This document shows, one piece after another, positions 25,434 to 33,507 of a stretch of 41,682 bases of DNA. The notes below the pieces were generated by a model. It worked only from the letters and a program-made list of their open reading frames with translations. It ran no database searches and was not told the DNA's origin. Every line of letters starts with the position of its first letter. Position 1 is the first letter of the stretch. Source of the stretch: an uncultured Eubacterium sp. (lineage in GTDB: Bacteria; Bacillota; Clostridia; Lachnospirales; Lachnospiraceae); the NCBI GenBank assembly GCA_900552795.1, contig USBB01000021.1, positions 1-41,682 of the forward strand. The letters are read 5' to 3'. A program made the translations under genes and the position numbers.

Positions 25434-26204
25434 CTAAAAATATTGTCTTAAAATTTTTTCTACATTTGCAGTTATATAATTTGCATGTGCCTTAACCTCA
25501 GACACCGCTTTTTCCATTGCATATGAGTATGTCACTTCATCAAGCATTTCAATATCATTAAAATTATCCCCGAATGCCATACATTCATCTTTCGTTATAC
25601 CAAAATACTGCTGAACCTGTTTTACAGCCATGCCCTTATTTACAGATTTGTCCATAAAATCTATATACAAATCTCCTGATACTGTGACTGCTGACAAATC
25701 TTTCCACTTACTCATAAAATAGTCTTTGGAATTAACTATTCCTGACAAATCGCATACGGCTACCTTTAATATATCTTCATCAATTTGTGAAAAATCATCC
25801 ACCAATGTCGTGTGATAGTTAATAACCTTAGTCATACGATATCTATACTCATCTGACTTAGGCTTTATATATGCTGTTTTCTCGCCCGAAACTAAAACCT
25901 CACAATTTGGCATATTAATCACATCTTCGATAATATCCATTGCAAGCTTCCTGTCAATCGGCGTCTTTGCTATAGTTTCATCCTTATATTTTACAAGAGC
26001 ACCATTCTCAGCTATATAAAGCAGTTCATCTGCAACAGGTGCAAACAGCCTTTGCAGACTTACCATCTGTCTTCCGCTCGCAGGCGCAAAAATACATTTT
26101 TTGTAACTTATTTTATCAATAACATCAAAAAACGATCTATCTACTTCCTGTGCACCGTTTAAAAGTAATGTACCGTCAAGGTCACTTGCAATGAATTTTA
26201 TCAT
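25434..26204 (-). CDS. Cof-type HAD-superfamily hydrolase (HAD-IIB)
   Basis: 256 residues. Motif I DLDGTLL (nucleophile Asp8), motif II APASGRQ, a C2-type cap in the middle, motif III Lys in the NKGMAVKQVQQYF stretch, and motif IV GDNFNDIEML. Such enzymes dephosphorylate sugar phosphates, flavin precursors or nucleotide-like metabolites; the substrate is unknown. The start overlaps the maf stop by one base (TAATG), so translation is probably coupled. Confidence 0.92.
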   Translation of the reverse strand: MIKFIASDLDGTLLLNGAQEVDRSFFDVIDKISYKKCIFAPASGRQMVSLQRLFAPVADELLYIAENGALVKYKDETIAKTPIDRKLAMDIIEDVINMPNCEVLVSGEKTAYIKPKSDEYRYRMTKVINYHTTLVDDFSQIDEDILKVAVCDLSGIVNSKDYFMSKWKDLSAVTVSGDLYIDFMDKSVNKGMAVKQVQQYFGITKDECMAFGDNFNDIEMLDEVTYSYAMEKAVSEVKAHANYITANVEKILRQYF

Positions 26205-26779
26205 TAGATTAACTGCTCCTTTTTAAGTTCATGATAGAGCCTTGCAGCAGGAAGCCCTACGACATTATTATAATCGCCCTCGATTCCCGATACATATGCC
26301 GCAAAGCTTCCCTGTATACCATAAGCTCCTGCTTTGTCAAAACAGTCTCCTGTTTCTATATAATTCTTTATTTCTTCATCCGACATTTCATAGACCTTAA
26401 CTTTTGTCTGTTCTGCAAATGAAAATATCTTTTCTTCTGTCATAACCGTAACACCCGTATACACGCTGTGAACCTTACCTGACAGGCCTTTTATCATTTC
26501 AAATGCTTCATCGGCATCGTGAGGCTTTCCCAAAAACTTACCATCTGCATATACGATTGTATCCGCACCGATTACAACACTCGCTCTTTTATCACATTCT
26601 GAAAAATTTTCAAATACAGCTTCTGCCTTTAATCTCGAAATTTCTTTCACCACCATATCAGGCAATTTTTCATTAGTTTCTTCTTCTGCGTTACTTGTTA
26701 TAACATCAAAATCAAGACCAATCTGCTCCATAAGCTCCCTGCGTCTCGGTGAACCTGATGCCAAAATAAGCTTTTTCAC
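26204..26779 (-). CDS. maf: Maf-like nucleotide pyrophosphatase
   Basis: 191 residues, full length for Maf. Signs are the N-terminal LILASGSPRRRELM phosphate-binding loop, ADTIV with the catalytic Asp, GKPHDADEAFEMI, LSGKVHSVYTGV and KAGAYGIQG. Maf proteins hydrolyse dTTP/UTP or modified nucleotides, clearing them from the pool and influencing septum formation. The GTG start (26779) follows GGAGGAT. It is coupled to the HAD gene downstream. Confidence 0.95.
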   Translation of the reverse strand: MKKLILASGSPRRRELMEQIGLDFDVITSNAEEETNEKLPDMVVKEISRLKAEAVFENFSECDKRASVVIGADTIVYADGKFLGKPHDADEAFEMIKGLSGKVHSVYTGVTVMTEEKIFSFAEQTKVKVYEMSDEEIKNYIETGDCFDKAGAYGIQGSFAAYVSGIEGDYNNVVGLPAARLYHELKKEQLI

Positions 26780-26809
26780 GATAATCCTCCGTCATAACAT
26801 AAATTTAAT

Positions 26810-28474
26810 TTAATCCACCATACTTCTGTTCATAGCAGACTCTAAAGCATCAATAGATGCTCTTATAATATCATGGTCAATTCCTACCCCATAATATTCT
26901 TTTCCGTCAGTTCCCGTTATACCTACATAAGCGATAGCGCTTGACTCTGAGCCCTTATTATTCAGCGTATGTTCCTCATACACACAAATGTTGCAAGGTT
27001 TGCCGAAATACTCTTCGAGTGCGTTGCTTACCGCATCAAGACGTCCGTTTCCAGATGCTTCAATGTTAACTTTCTCACCGTCTTTCTCAATAGTTACAAC
27101 TGTCTGAATACCGTTTACCTGCTTGAAATGCACCTCTGTAATTTTAAATACAGGAGTAAATTTCTTATATCTTTTCTCAAATATCTCAAGCACTTCACCC
27201 GGCGCAAGCTCCTTGTGATTAACATCAGAAACATCCTTAACTGCGTACCCCAAATCCTCACGCATTTTCTTTGGAATAATCATTCCGTAATTATGCTCAA
27301 GCACATAAGCAACTCCGCCTTTACCTGACTGGCTGTTGATACGTATAACATCTGAATCATATGTACGACCGACATCCTCAGGATTAATAGGAAGATAAGG
27401 TACTGTCCAATGCTCAGGGTCTGTCTCAACACGATAGTGCATACCCTTTGAAATAGCATCCTGATGCGAACCTGAAAATGCAGCAAACACAAGCTTTCCG
27501 CAGTATGGGTGCCTGTCATCAATTTTCATCTGTGTAAGTCTTTCAAATACTTCTGCAAGCTCAGGCATATTTGAAAAATCAAGACACGGATTGACACCCT
27601 GCGCATACATATTCATTGCAAGTGTAATTATATCTACATTACCGGTTCTTTCACCATTTCCAAATAAAGTTCCCTCGATTCTGTCAGCTCCGGCAAGAAG
27701 TCCAAGCTCAGCGTCTGCCACACCTGTTCCTCTGTCATTGTGAGGATGCAAAGATATAATAACATTTTCTCTGTTATGAAGATTTTTATGCATATACTCA
27801 ACCTGACTTGCAAAAACATGCGGAAGAGACATTTCGACCGTTGCAGGAAGATTTATTATACACTTATTATCAGCTGTAGGCTCCCATACATCAATAACTG
27901 CATTACATACTTCAAGAGCATATTCAGGTTCTGTTCCCGTAAAGCTTTCCGGAGAATACTCAAATGCTATATTTCCCTCTTCCTTTGATGCGAGCTCCTT
28001 TAACAGCTTTGCCCCCTCAACTGCAATTTTCTTAATCTCTTCTTTGGATTTTCTGAATACCTGCTCGCGCTGTGCTAACGAAGTTGAATTATACACATGT
28101 ACAACTGCTCTCGGAGCTCCCTTTATCGCCTCAAAAGTCTTTTTAATAATATGTTCTCTTGCCTGTGTAAGCACCTGCACCGTAACATCGTCAGGAATCA
28201 TATCTTTCTCAATCAAGGTACGCAAAAATTCATATTCTGTCTCAGAAGCAGCCGGAAATCCGACTTCAATTTCCTTAAAACCAACTTTTACAAGAAGCTT
28301 AAAAAATTCTAATTTTTCATTAAGGCTCATTGGCTCAACTAAAGCCTGATTACCATCTCTTAAATCAACTGAACACCAAACAGGCGCTTTGTCTATATAC
28401 TCCTTTTTAACCCAGTCATTACATTCTTCCTTTGGCATAAAATAGCCTCTCTTATACTGTCTGTAATCAAACAT
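26810..28474 (-). CDS. leuA: 2-isopropylmalate synthase
   Basis: 554 residues. It condenses 2-ketoisovalerate with acetyl-CoA in the first committed step of leucine synthesis. The HMGL-like barrel shows WCSVDLRDGNQALVEPM, the SLHPHNDRGTG metal ligands and GNGERTGNVD. The C-terminal regulatory LeuA dimer domain (about 430-554) ends in the YYGVGIDHDIIRASIDALESA region. ATG at 28474 is chosen because GGAGG precedes it; upstream in-frame codons would lie in the T-box leader. Expression should be controlled by the leucine T-box. Other leu genes are not in the window. Confidence 0.96.
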   Translation of the reverse strand: MFDYRQYKRGYFMPKEECNDWVKKEYIDKAPVWCSVDLRDGNQALVEPMSLNEKLEFFKLLVKVGFKEIEVGFPAASETEYEFLRTLIEKDMIPDDVTVQVLTQAREHIIKKTFEAIKGAPRAVVHVYNSTSLAQREQVFRKSKEEIKKIAVEGAKLLKELASKEEGNIAFEYSPESFTGTEPEYALEVCNAVIDVWEPTADNKCIINLPATVEMSLPHVFASQVEYMHKNLHNRENVIISLHPHNDRGTGVADAELGLLAGADRIEGTLFGNGERTGNVDIITLAMNMYAQGVNPCLDFSNMPELAEVFERLTQMKIDDRHPYCGKLVFAAFSGSHQDAISKGMHYRVETDPEHWTVPYLPINPEDVGRTYDSDVIRINSQSGKGGVAYVLEHNYGMIIPKKMREDLGYAVKDVSDVNHKELAPGEVLEIFEKRYKKFTPVFKITEVHFKQVNGIQTVVTIEKDGEKVNIEASGNGRLDAVSNALEEYFGKPCNICVYEEHTLNNKGSESSAIAYVGITGTDGKEYYGVGIDHDIIRASIDALESAMNRSMVD

Positions 28475-28520
28475 CGCTCTCTCCTCCAAAATAAAAAATA
28501 TTGCGTATTCGCGCAACGTC

Positions 28521-28832
28521 AAAAAAGTCTTCCGCCCATGACAAAAATCTGTCAAGAGACGAAAGACTATAATCTCGCGCGTTACCACTCTTATTCACGA
28601 CATAATCGTGCACTCACCAGAATACGGATAAATCATCTTATATTCTGACCACTATAACGGTTGGTTTTCCGTCTATGCCTACTCGTATATCTGAGCTTTA
28701 ACCCTTTTATACTTTCAGATAGCAGCTCCGAGGCGAGTTCAATATCTTCCTTCCACTGTCTTGCACCATACGACAGCTCTCTTATGCCGGTTAATATCTA
28801 ATATTCCTCTTCTTAGCCTTTGAATTATTATT
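28521..28832 (-). promoter_or_regulatory. Leucine T-box riboswitch upstream of leuA
   Basis: The T-box core AAGAGTGGTAACGCG lies at 28578-28592 (minus strand). The specifier region reads GAA-CTC-GCC, with CTC (Leu) at 28735-28737. The terminator pairs AGTCTTTCGTC (from 28568) with GGGCGGAAGACT, then a T6 run (28521-28526). The leader is about 310 nt. Uncharged tRNA-Leu should stabilise the antiterminator and switch on leuA. Confidence 0.95.
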
Positions 28833-28838
28833 GATGTT

Positions 28839-28867
28839 AATATACATTATTAGCAATTAAGTGTCAA
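28839..28867 (-). promoter_or_regulatory. Promoter of the T-box-leuA transcript
   Basis: On the minus strand TTGACA (28862-28867) and TATATT (28839-28844) with a 17-bp spacer. The -35 box overlaps the stop codon of the upstream DUF4129-like gene. Confidence 0.75.
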
Positions 28868-30177
28868 GACAAATTTTTCATAATATTTATTTCTTCTTCA
28901 GTTATTTTTTCCTGTGAATAACGTGCCTTTTCATATATTCCTGTTATCTTCATTGCCTTGTCATCATCACCTGTTATAGTATCCTTTGTAAGCCTGATAG
29001 GTGTACTCGTCGTATCCGGAAGCTTTCCCTTTGTTCCCTTTAAAACTTTTGCTTTGTACAGCTTCCTCACTGATTTTTCTTCCTTTGACAAATTAACATT
29101 CTTTAATTTTCTATCATTTGAAATACTGCTCTTTTTATATTCCGGCTTTATATACTCTATCTTATCTGTTCCAAGCTTTCTTACCCTATTAAAATTTCGT
29201 ACATAAACACGAAGACAATAAATCAAGCCTATTATTATTCCGATAACAAGTACAAATACAAATACCTGAATAAGTGCTGTCATAACAGCAGATGGCTGAT
29301 AAGCTTCTCCTCCGATAAGCTGCCCTGCGTCCGGCTCCTTTGGAGGCTCCTGCGGTATATTATCGGATTCTTTTCCGAAAAGTCCTAAAATAAACAAAAA
29401 TATTCTTCCGAATATTTTAGCTATGCTTGCGCCTATACTTCCCATAATCGCAAAAATATTCCCATATTCTCCATTATAAAAAATAAGCATTCCGACAAGT
29501 ATAAGAATTATTGCTGCTACTGTCATAAATGAATTTACGTTTTTTAACTGTCTTGCCGGAAATTCTGTTTTGCCGCTGTTTAAAATAAAAACCTGGTTGA
29601 TTTTGCTCATATTATTATAAAGTATCTGAAGCACAATAAACATTATGCAAAAAATAACTTCCATATTCATTATAATTATCCTGTGTGACAGTACTCCAAC
29701 AAAATATCCTACAATAATAACAGCCACCATAGCCATCGGAACTCGCTCTGTCTGAGCCATAAGGCTTAATGCCTCATTTTCGGTTATATTTTTGCCGCTC
29801 TCAAGTATCTGTTCCTTTTTGCTGTCATAAGCCTGCTGTGCTGAATTTTTTATTTTTATTGAATAGCCGCAGAACGCAGTCATTATAAGAGCATTAAATA
29901 CTTTTTCATCTGTTCCGCTTCCAACTATAATCCCAAGCAAAACCAGACATATATTTGAAAATATAAACAGATTAAAGTTATTAATATATTTTCTTAAAAA
30001 ATACGAAATAACAACGGGAACAACAATATAAAAGCATGTATATAGCTGTTCGTCCGGCTTTCCTACAGCTCCGAAATACGCTGCAACCGTGACAGCCGAA
30101 AAGGTTATGCACTGTATAAGTATCTCAAGCAGTGAAAGGACACCTCTTACGCCGATTTGCTTAGAACTGCTTCGCAT
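28864..30177 (-). CDS. Membrane protein with C-terminal DUF4129-like region
   Basis: 437 residues. About eight membrane helices (residues 12-245), a Pro-rich loop (PQEPPKEPD), another helix (VFVFVLVIGIIIGLIYCL), then a basic cytoplasmic tail. Its end, YEKARYSQEKITEEEINIM, resembles the DUF4129 module found with transglutaminase-like TgpA proteins, but no transglutaminase core (Cys-His-Asp) is present. It is the third gene of a MoxR-DUF58 operon and its start overlaps the DUF58 stop by 17 nt, with GGAGGTG 7 nt upstream of ATG. A role in envelope or secreted-protein maturation is inferred from that context only. Confidence 0.75.
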   Translation of the reverse strand: MRSSSKQIGVRGVLSLLEILIQCITFSAVTVAAYFGAVGKPDEQLYTCFYIVVPVVISYFLRKYINNFNLFIFSNICLVLLGIIVGSGTDEKVFNALIMTAFCGYSIKIKNSAQQAYDSKKEQILESGKNITENEALSLMAQTERVPMAMVAVIIVGYFVGVLSHRIIIMNMEVIFCIMFIVLQILYNNMSKINQVFILNSGKTEFPARQLKNVNSFMTVAAIILILVGMLIFYNGEYGNIFAIMGSIGASIAKIFGRIFLFILGLFGKESDNIPQEPPKEPDAGQLIGGEAYQPSAVMTALIQVFVFVLVIGIIIGLIYCLRVYVRNFNRVRKLGTDKIEYIKPEYKKSSISNDRKLKNVNLSKEEKSVRKLYKAKVLKGTKGKLPDTTSTPIRLTKDTITGDDDKAMKITGIYEKARYSQEKITEEEINIMKNLS

Positions 30178-31300
30178 GATGCTTCACCTCCCACTGATAA
30201 TAATGTGCATTGCTGTATTCAAGTTCTGCTTCTTCCCCTTTAAAGCATGGAGCTATCCACATGCAGCTTGAACTGTCATTAATATATTCGCTAAATGATT
30301 TCTGCAAATCTGCTCTCCTGTTTTGAGAAATCATACAGTATATCACATTATTATTTGATACTTTCGGTACATATTGCGACAATATGTCTTTAAAATCAGG
30401 CTGCCCCTGCCTAAGTTCAATTCCTGCCAATGAAGTATTTATAGTATTTATATGAGAAAATCCACTCGCACCATAAACAATAACCGGCTCCTTTGAAAAA
30501 GTATTTACTCCATTGCTGATTAACGACACCACAATACCTTTTTCTATGAGCATTTCTGCAAGCCCTGATGCTATCGAAATTGAAGTTTCTGAGAGTTCTT
30601 CCCTTATAAGCATACCCTCTGGTTCTACATTTAACAAAATACATACTTCCTGGCATACGGTTTCATTATATTCGTTAACCATAAGATTTCCTGTTCTTGC
30701 AAAAGCTTTCCAGTTAATTGAGTTTAATGAATCATACTCCGTATATTCTCTTATCCCCCTGAATGCAAAAGGATCCTCATACATATGGCTGTTATTTTCC
30801 ACCATACCCATAAGCTTCCTGAATGCAACATTAATACTGCCTGTATCAAGCTTTTTAGGATAAACAACAATCTGCGCATTTGATGGTGTGACCATTACAA
30901 GCACGTCCTTCATAAACATTCCTGTCGAAACAACCTGCATATCACTTATCGTATATATACCTCGTTTTGTGCACAGCACCGAAAGAGTTCTTGTAGCCTT
31001 CTGATACATAAGCAGCGAAAATATATCGTTGCGGTATGTTTTATCCGAAACGAAGGAATTTTGTGTTCCATCATCAAATATCAGGCTTTTATCTATCTGA
31101 AATTTCACATTTATATATGACAACGGAAGCCATTTCCTGTTAGTCACTATCTGAACAAGTTCAGCAGTCTCACCTGCCGATACATGTTTTCTTGAAAAAT
31201 CAATATTTACCTCTAATCCCTTATTCCACATTTTGCGGTAAATATTTTCAAGAAGCAGATATACAGCAAGCCCTCCAAGCAACATTACTACTATAATCAT
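30161..31300 (-). CDS. DUF58 domain protein
   Basis: 379 residues. Short N-terminal membrane segment (MIIVVMLLGGLAVYLLL), an Ig/beta-rich stretch (about 30-140), then the DUF58 core with GIREYTEYDSLNSINWKAFA and NLMVNEYNET, and a VWA-like C-terminal half. DUF58 proteins work with MoxR ATPases, perhaps in assembly of membrane or metal-linked complexes; the exact role is unknown. The start shares ATGA with the MoxR stop (4-nt overlap), so the two are translationally coupled. Confidence 0.92.
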   Translation of the reverse strand: MIIVVMLLGGLAVYLLLENIYRKMWNKGLEVNIDFSRKHVSAGETAELVQIVTNRKWLPLSYINVKFQIDKSLIFDDGTQNSFVSDKTYRNDIFSLLMYQKATRTLSVLCTKRGIYTISDMQVVSTGMFMKDVLVMVTPSNAQIVVYPKKLDTGSINVAFRKLMGMVENNSHMYEDPFAFRGIREYTEYDSLNSINWKAFARTGNLMVNEYNETVCQEVCILLNVEPEGMLIREELSETSISIASGLAEMLIEKGIVVSLISNGVNTFSKEPVIVYGASGFSHINTINTSLAGIELRQGQPDFKDILSQYVPKVSNNNVIYCMISQNRRADLQKSFSEYINDSSSCMWIAPCFKGEEAELEYSNAHYYQWEVKHHAKQF

Positions 31301-32256
31301 TTATTCCAATCCTCTGTAGGCACATTTACTGTGTCAAGTATTTCCTTTATCAGTTCTTCCCTGTTATCGCGGCTTGTCATTCCACGCTTTAAAACTATTC
31401 TGTGTGCAAAAACAGGAACACTGAGTGTATAAATATCCTCCGGTACCACATAGCCTCTTCCCTGGACATATGCATATGCCCTCGCCGCATTTACCATGTT
31501 TAAAGTACCTCTTATACTGACACCGACAGATACATTTTCATTATTTCTTGTCGCATTTACAATATCAGTAATATATCCCATAACAGCTTCATGCACATAT
31601 ACATTTTTTGTCTCTCTTATCATCTCTGTTATTTCCTGTTTTGAACAAACAGGACTTACTGTATCTATAGGACTGTCAAAAAGAAATCTGCTTATTATAC
31701 TGATTTCTTCCTCTCTTTTTGGATAACCCATTGAAACCTTTAATAAAAATCTGTCAAGCTGTGCCTCAGGAAGCTGATATGTTCCGGCTGTCTCGATAGG
31801 ATTTTGTGTTGCAATTACAATAAACGGGCTCTCAAGTCTGCTCGTCTGACCATCCACTGTAACCTGTCTTTCCTCCATACACTCCAGTAACGCCGACTGA
31901 GTTCTCGGAGTAGCTCTGTTAATCTCATCAGCCAGTATTATATTGCCAAATAACGGACCTCTTCTGAATACAAAATCGCCCTCTTTCTGATTGTAAAAAT
32001 TAATACCCGTTATATCTGAAGGAAGTAAATCAGGTGTAAACTGTATTCTCCTAAATTCCGAATCCAATGTTTTAGCAAAAGTTTTCGCAAGCATTGTCTT
32101 TCCTGTTCCCGGAACGTCTTCCAGCAAAACATGTCCTCCTGCCAGTAAAGCAGTTATAACTAAGTCTGTTACACTTTCTTTACCTACAATAACCTTTGAT
32201 ACATTCTCTCTTATTGATGATACTTTATTCTGATACTTAAATTCTATATTACTCAT
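31297..32256 (-). CDS. MoxR-family AAA+ ATPase
   Basis: 319 residues. Walker A EDVPGTGKTMLAKT, pore and pre-sensor region FTPDLLPSDITG, Walker B ILADEINRATPRTQSALLECM, sensor ATQNPIE and the YQLPEAQLDRF arginine-finger region, then the AAA lid. MoxR proteins are chaperone-like ATPases for VWA-type partners, here presumably the adjacent DUF58 protein. ATG at 32256 is preferred to 32262, because GGAG lies only 3 nt from the first but 7 nt from the second. Confidence 0.94.
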   Translation of the reverse strand: MSNIEFKYQNKVSSIRENVSKVIVGKESVTDLVITALLAGGHVLLEDVPGTGKTMLAKTFAKTLDSEFRRIQFTPDLLPSDITGINFYNQKEGDFVFRRGPLFGNIILADEINRATPRTQSALLECMEERQVTVDGQTSRLESPFIVIATQNPIETAGTYQLPEAQLDRFLLKVSMGYPKREEEISIISRFLFDSPIDTVSPVCSKQEITEMIRETKNVYVHEAVMGYITDIVNATRNNENVSVGVSIRGTLNMVNAARAYAYVQGRGYVVPEDIYTLSVPVFAHRIVLKRGMTSRDNREELIKEILDTVNVPTEDWNK

Positions 32257-32347
32257 ATACATTCTCCATATTAATCTTCATTATCTTAAGCAAAAAACAT
32301 CTCCTAATAATGTTTTTTCACAACGATTTTATTTACCAATTATAACA

Positions 32348-32384
32348 AAAAAGCTGATATCTCACAATAAGACATCAGCTTTTT
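32348..32384. terminator. Hairpin terminator after the Lrp/AsnC gene
   Basis: AAAAAGCTGATATCT (32348-32362) pairs with AGACATCAGCTTTTT (32370-32384) with one wobble and a short loop, flanked by A and T runs. It ends transcription of the Lrp/AsnC gene on the minus strand and could work on both strands. Confidence 0.85.
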
Positions 32385-32396
32385 ATATTATTTTAA

Positions 32397-32855
32397 TCAA
32401 TTATTCTCAACCGGCATATCTGCATTTACATCAATACCTCTTAACTCAACAGGTGTCGAAAATACTATCTGCGTACTCGTTCTTCCGAATTTCTGCAGCT
32501 GCCCTATAAATGTATCAAGCTCCATAGTACTTGGAAATACCACCTTAAGAAGCATTGAATAATTTCCTGTAACACAGTTACATTCAACGACATTAGGACA
32601 TGACTGCACAAACGGATAAAAATCTTTTTTCTGAACAGGTGCCACCTCAAGATTTATAAATGCAGTAATATGATAACCAAGCTTTATTTTATTAATTTTA
32701 ACCTCATAACCCTCAATTATCTGCTCTCTCTCAAGACGCTCCAACCTTGCAGAAACTGCCGGAGATGATAAAAACACCTGCTCTGCCAGCGCTTTTAAAG
32801 GCATTCTTGCATTCTGCTGTAATAGTGTAATTAACTTTTTATCAATCTTATCCAT
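32397..32855 (-). CDS. Lrp/AsnC-family transcriptional regulator
   Basis: 152 residues. N-terminal winged helix-turn-helix (about 1-60: MDKIDKKLITLLQQNARMPLK is the family's standard opening, then SSPAVSARLERLE as recognition helix) and a C-terminal RAM/ACT-like ligand domain (LEVAPVQKKDF, NVVECNCVTGNYSMLLKV). Such regulators form octamers and respond to amino acids. Target genes are not evident. ATG at 32855 follows GGAGATTA; the in-frame codon at 32873 adds residues outside the family alignment. Confidence 0.93.
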   Translation of the reverse strand: MDKIDKKLITLLQQNARMPLKALAEQVFLSSPAVSARLERLEREQIIEGYEVKINKIKLGYHITAFINLEVAPVQKKDFYPFVQSCPNVVECNCVTGNYSMLLKVVFPSTMELDTFIGQLQKFGRTSTQIVFSTPVELRGIDVNADMPVENN

Positions 32856-33160
32856 TTCTAATCTCCATTCCACAGACGCATCTACGTCACATAATCCCCA
32901 TTACTCAAACTATATATCGCAAATAGCTCATACAAACAATAAAAATAAGTACTATCAATTAATCACAATATACACTAATTTTATTAATTGTACAAGCCAT
33001 TTTCCCATTAAAAAATTAAGTAAGTCATATAAATTATTTATTTAATTTACAATATTGCTTTTTGTCTGATAATTTGGTACATTTTATATGTAATTTTTGC
33101 TGTACAATTTATTTACAGCACTTGAAAATGACGAAATGTGTCTGCAGAATGGAGGTTAAT
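32856..33160. other. Divergent intergenic region
   Basis: About 305 bp of AT-rich DNA between the Lrp/AsnC gene (-) and the DUF1292 gene (+). It must hold promoters for both, but no pair of boxes is good enough to name. No ORF or hairpin of note was seen. Confidence 0.6.
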
Positions 33161-33475
33161 ATGACAAACTCAAACAATCAGAATGAATATTCTACTGTTA
33201 CCCTGTCTTTAGATGATGGTACTGAATGTGAATGTGCCATATACAGAATTTTTCCTGCCGGAGAAAATAATTATATCGCTCTTATCCCATTAGAGGATTC
33301 TGAAGATGATGAACAGGACATATATTTGTATCGATACACTGAAAACGAAAATGGTGAACCGCTTCTTGAAAATATTGAAACTGATGAAGAATATGAAATT
33401 GTTTCAGAAGCATTTGATGAAGAACTCGACGCTATGGAATATGAAGAACTATATGCTGAAGAGGATGAAGAATAA
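33161..33475 (+). CDS. DUF1292 family protein
   Basis: 104 residues, very acidic, with the DUF1292 pattern TVTLSLDDGTECECAIYRIF, then NYIALIPLE and DIYLYRYTENENGEP, and an acidic tail. This is a Firmicute family (B. subtilis YrzB-like) of unknown function, often near alanyl-tRNA synthetase and ruvX homologues, which are absent here. ATG at 33161 follows GGAGG 5 nt upstream; the longer reading frame from 33062 has no ribosome binding site. Confidence 0.88.
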   Translation: MTNSNNQNEYSTVTLSLDDGTECECAIYRIFPAGENNYIALIPLEDSEDDEQDIYLYRYTENENGEPLLENIETDEEYEIVSEAFDEELDAMEYEELYAEEDEE

Positions 33476-33507
33476 TAAATAAAAAAATAGGAATTATTTT
33501 ATATTCT

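Noticed and set aside
28561..28832. tRNA-like or coding content in the leader before leuA
   Set aside because: The conserved core, Leu specifier and terminator identify it as a T-box leader.
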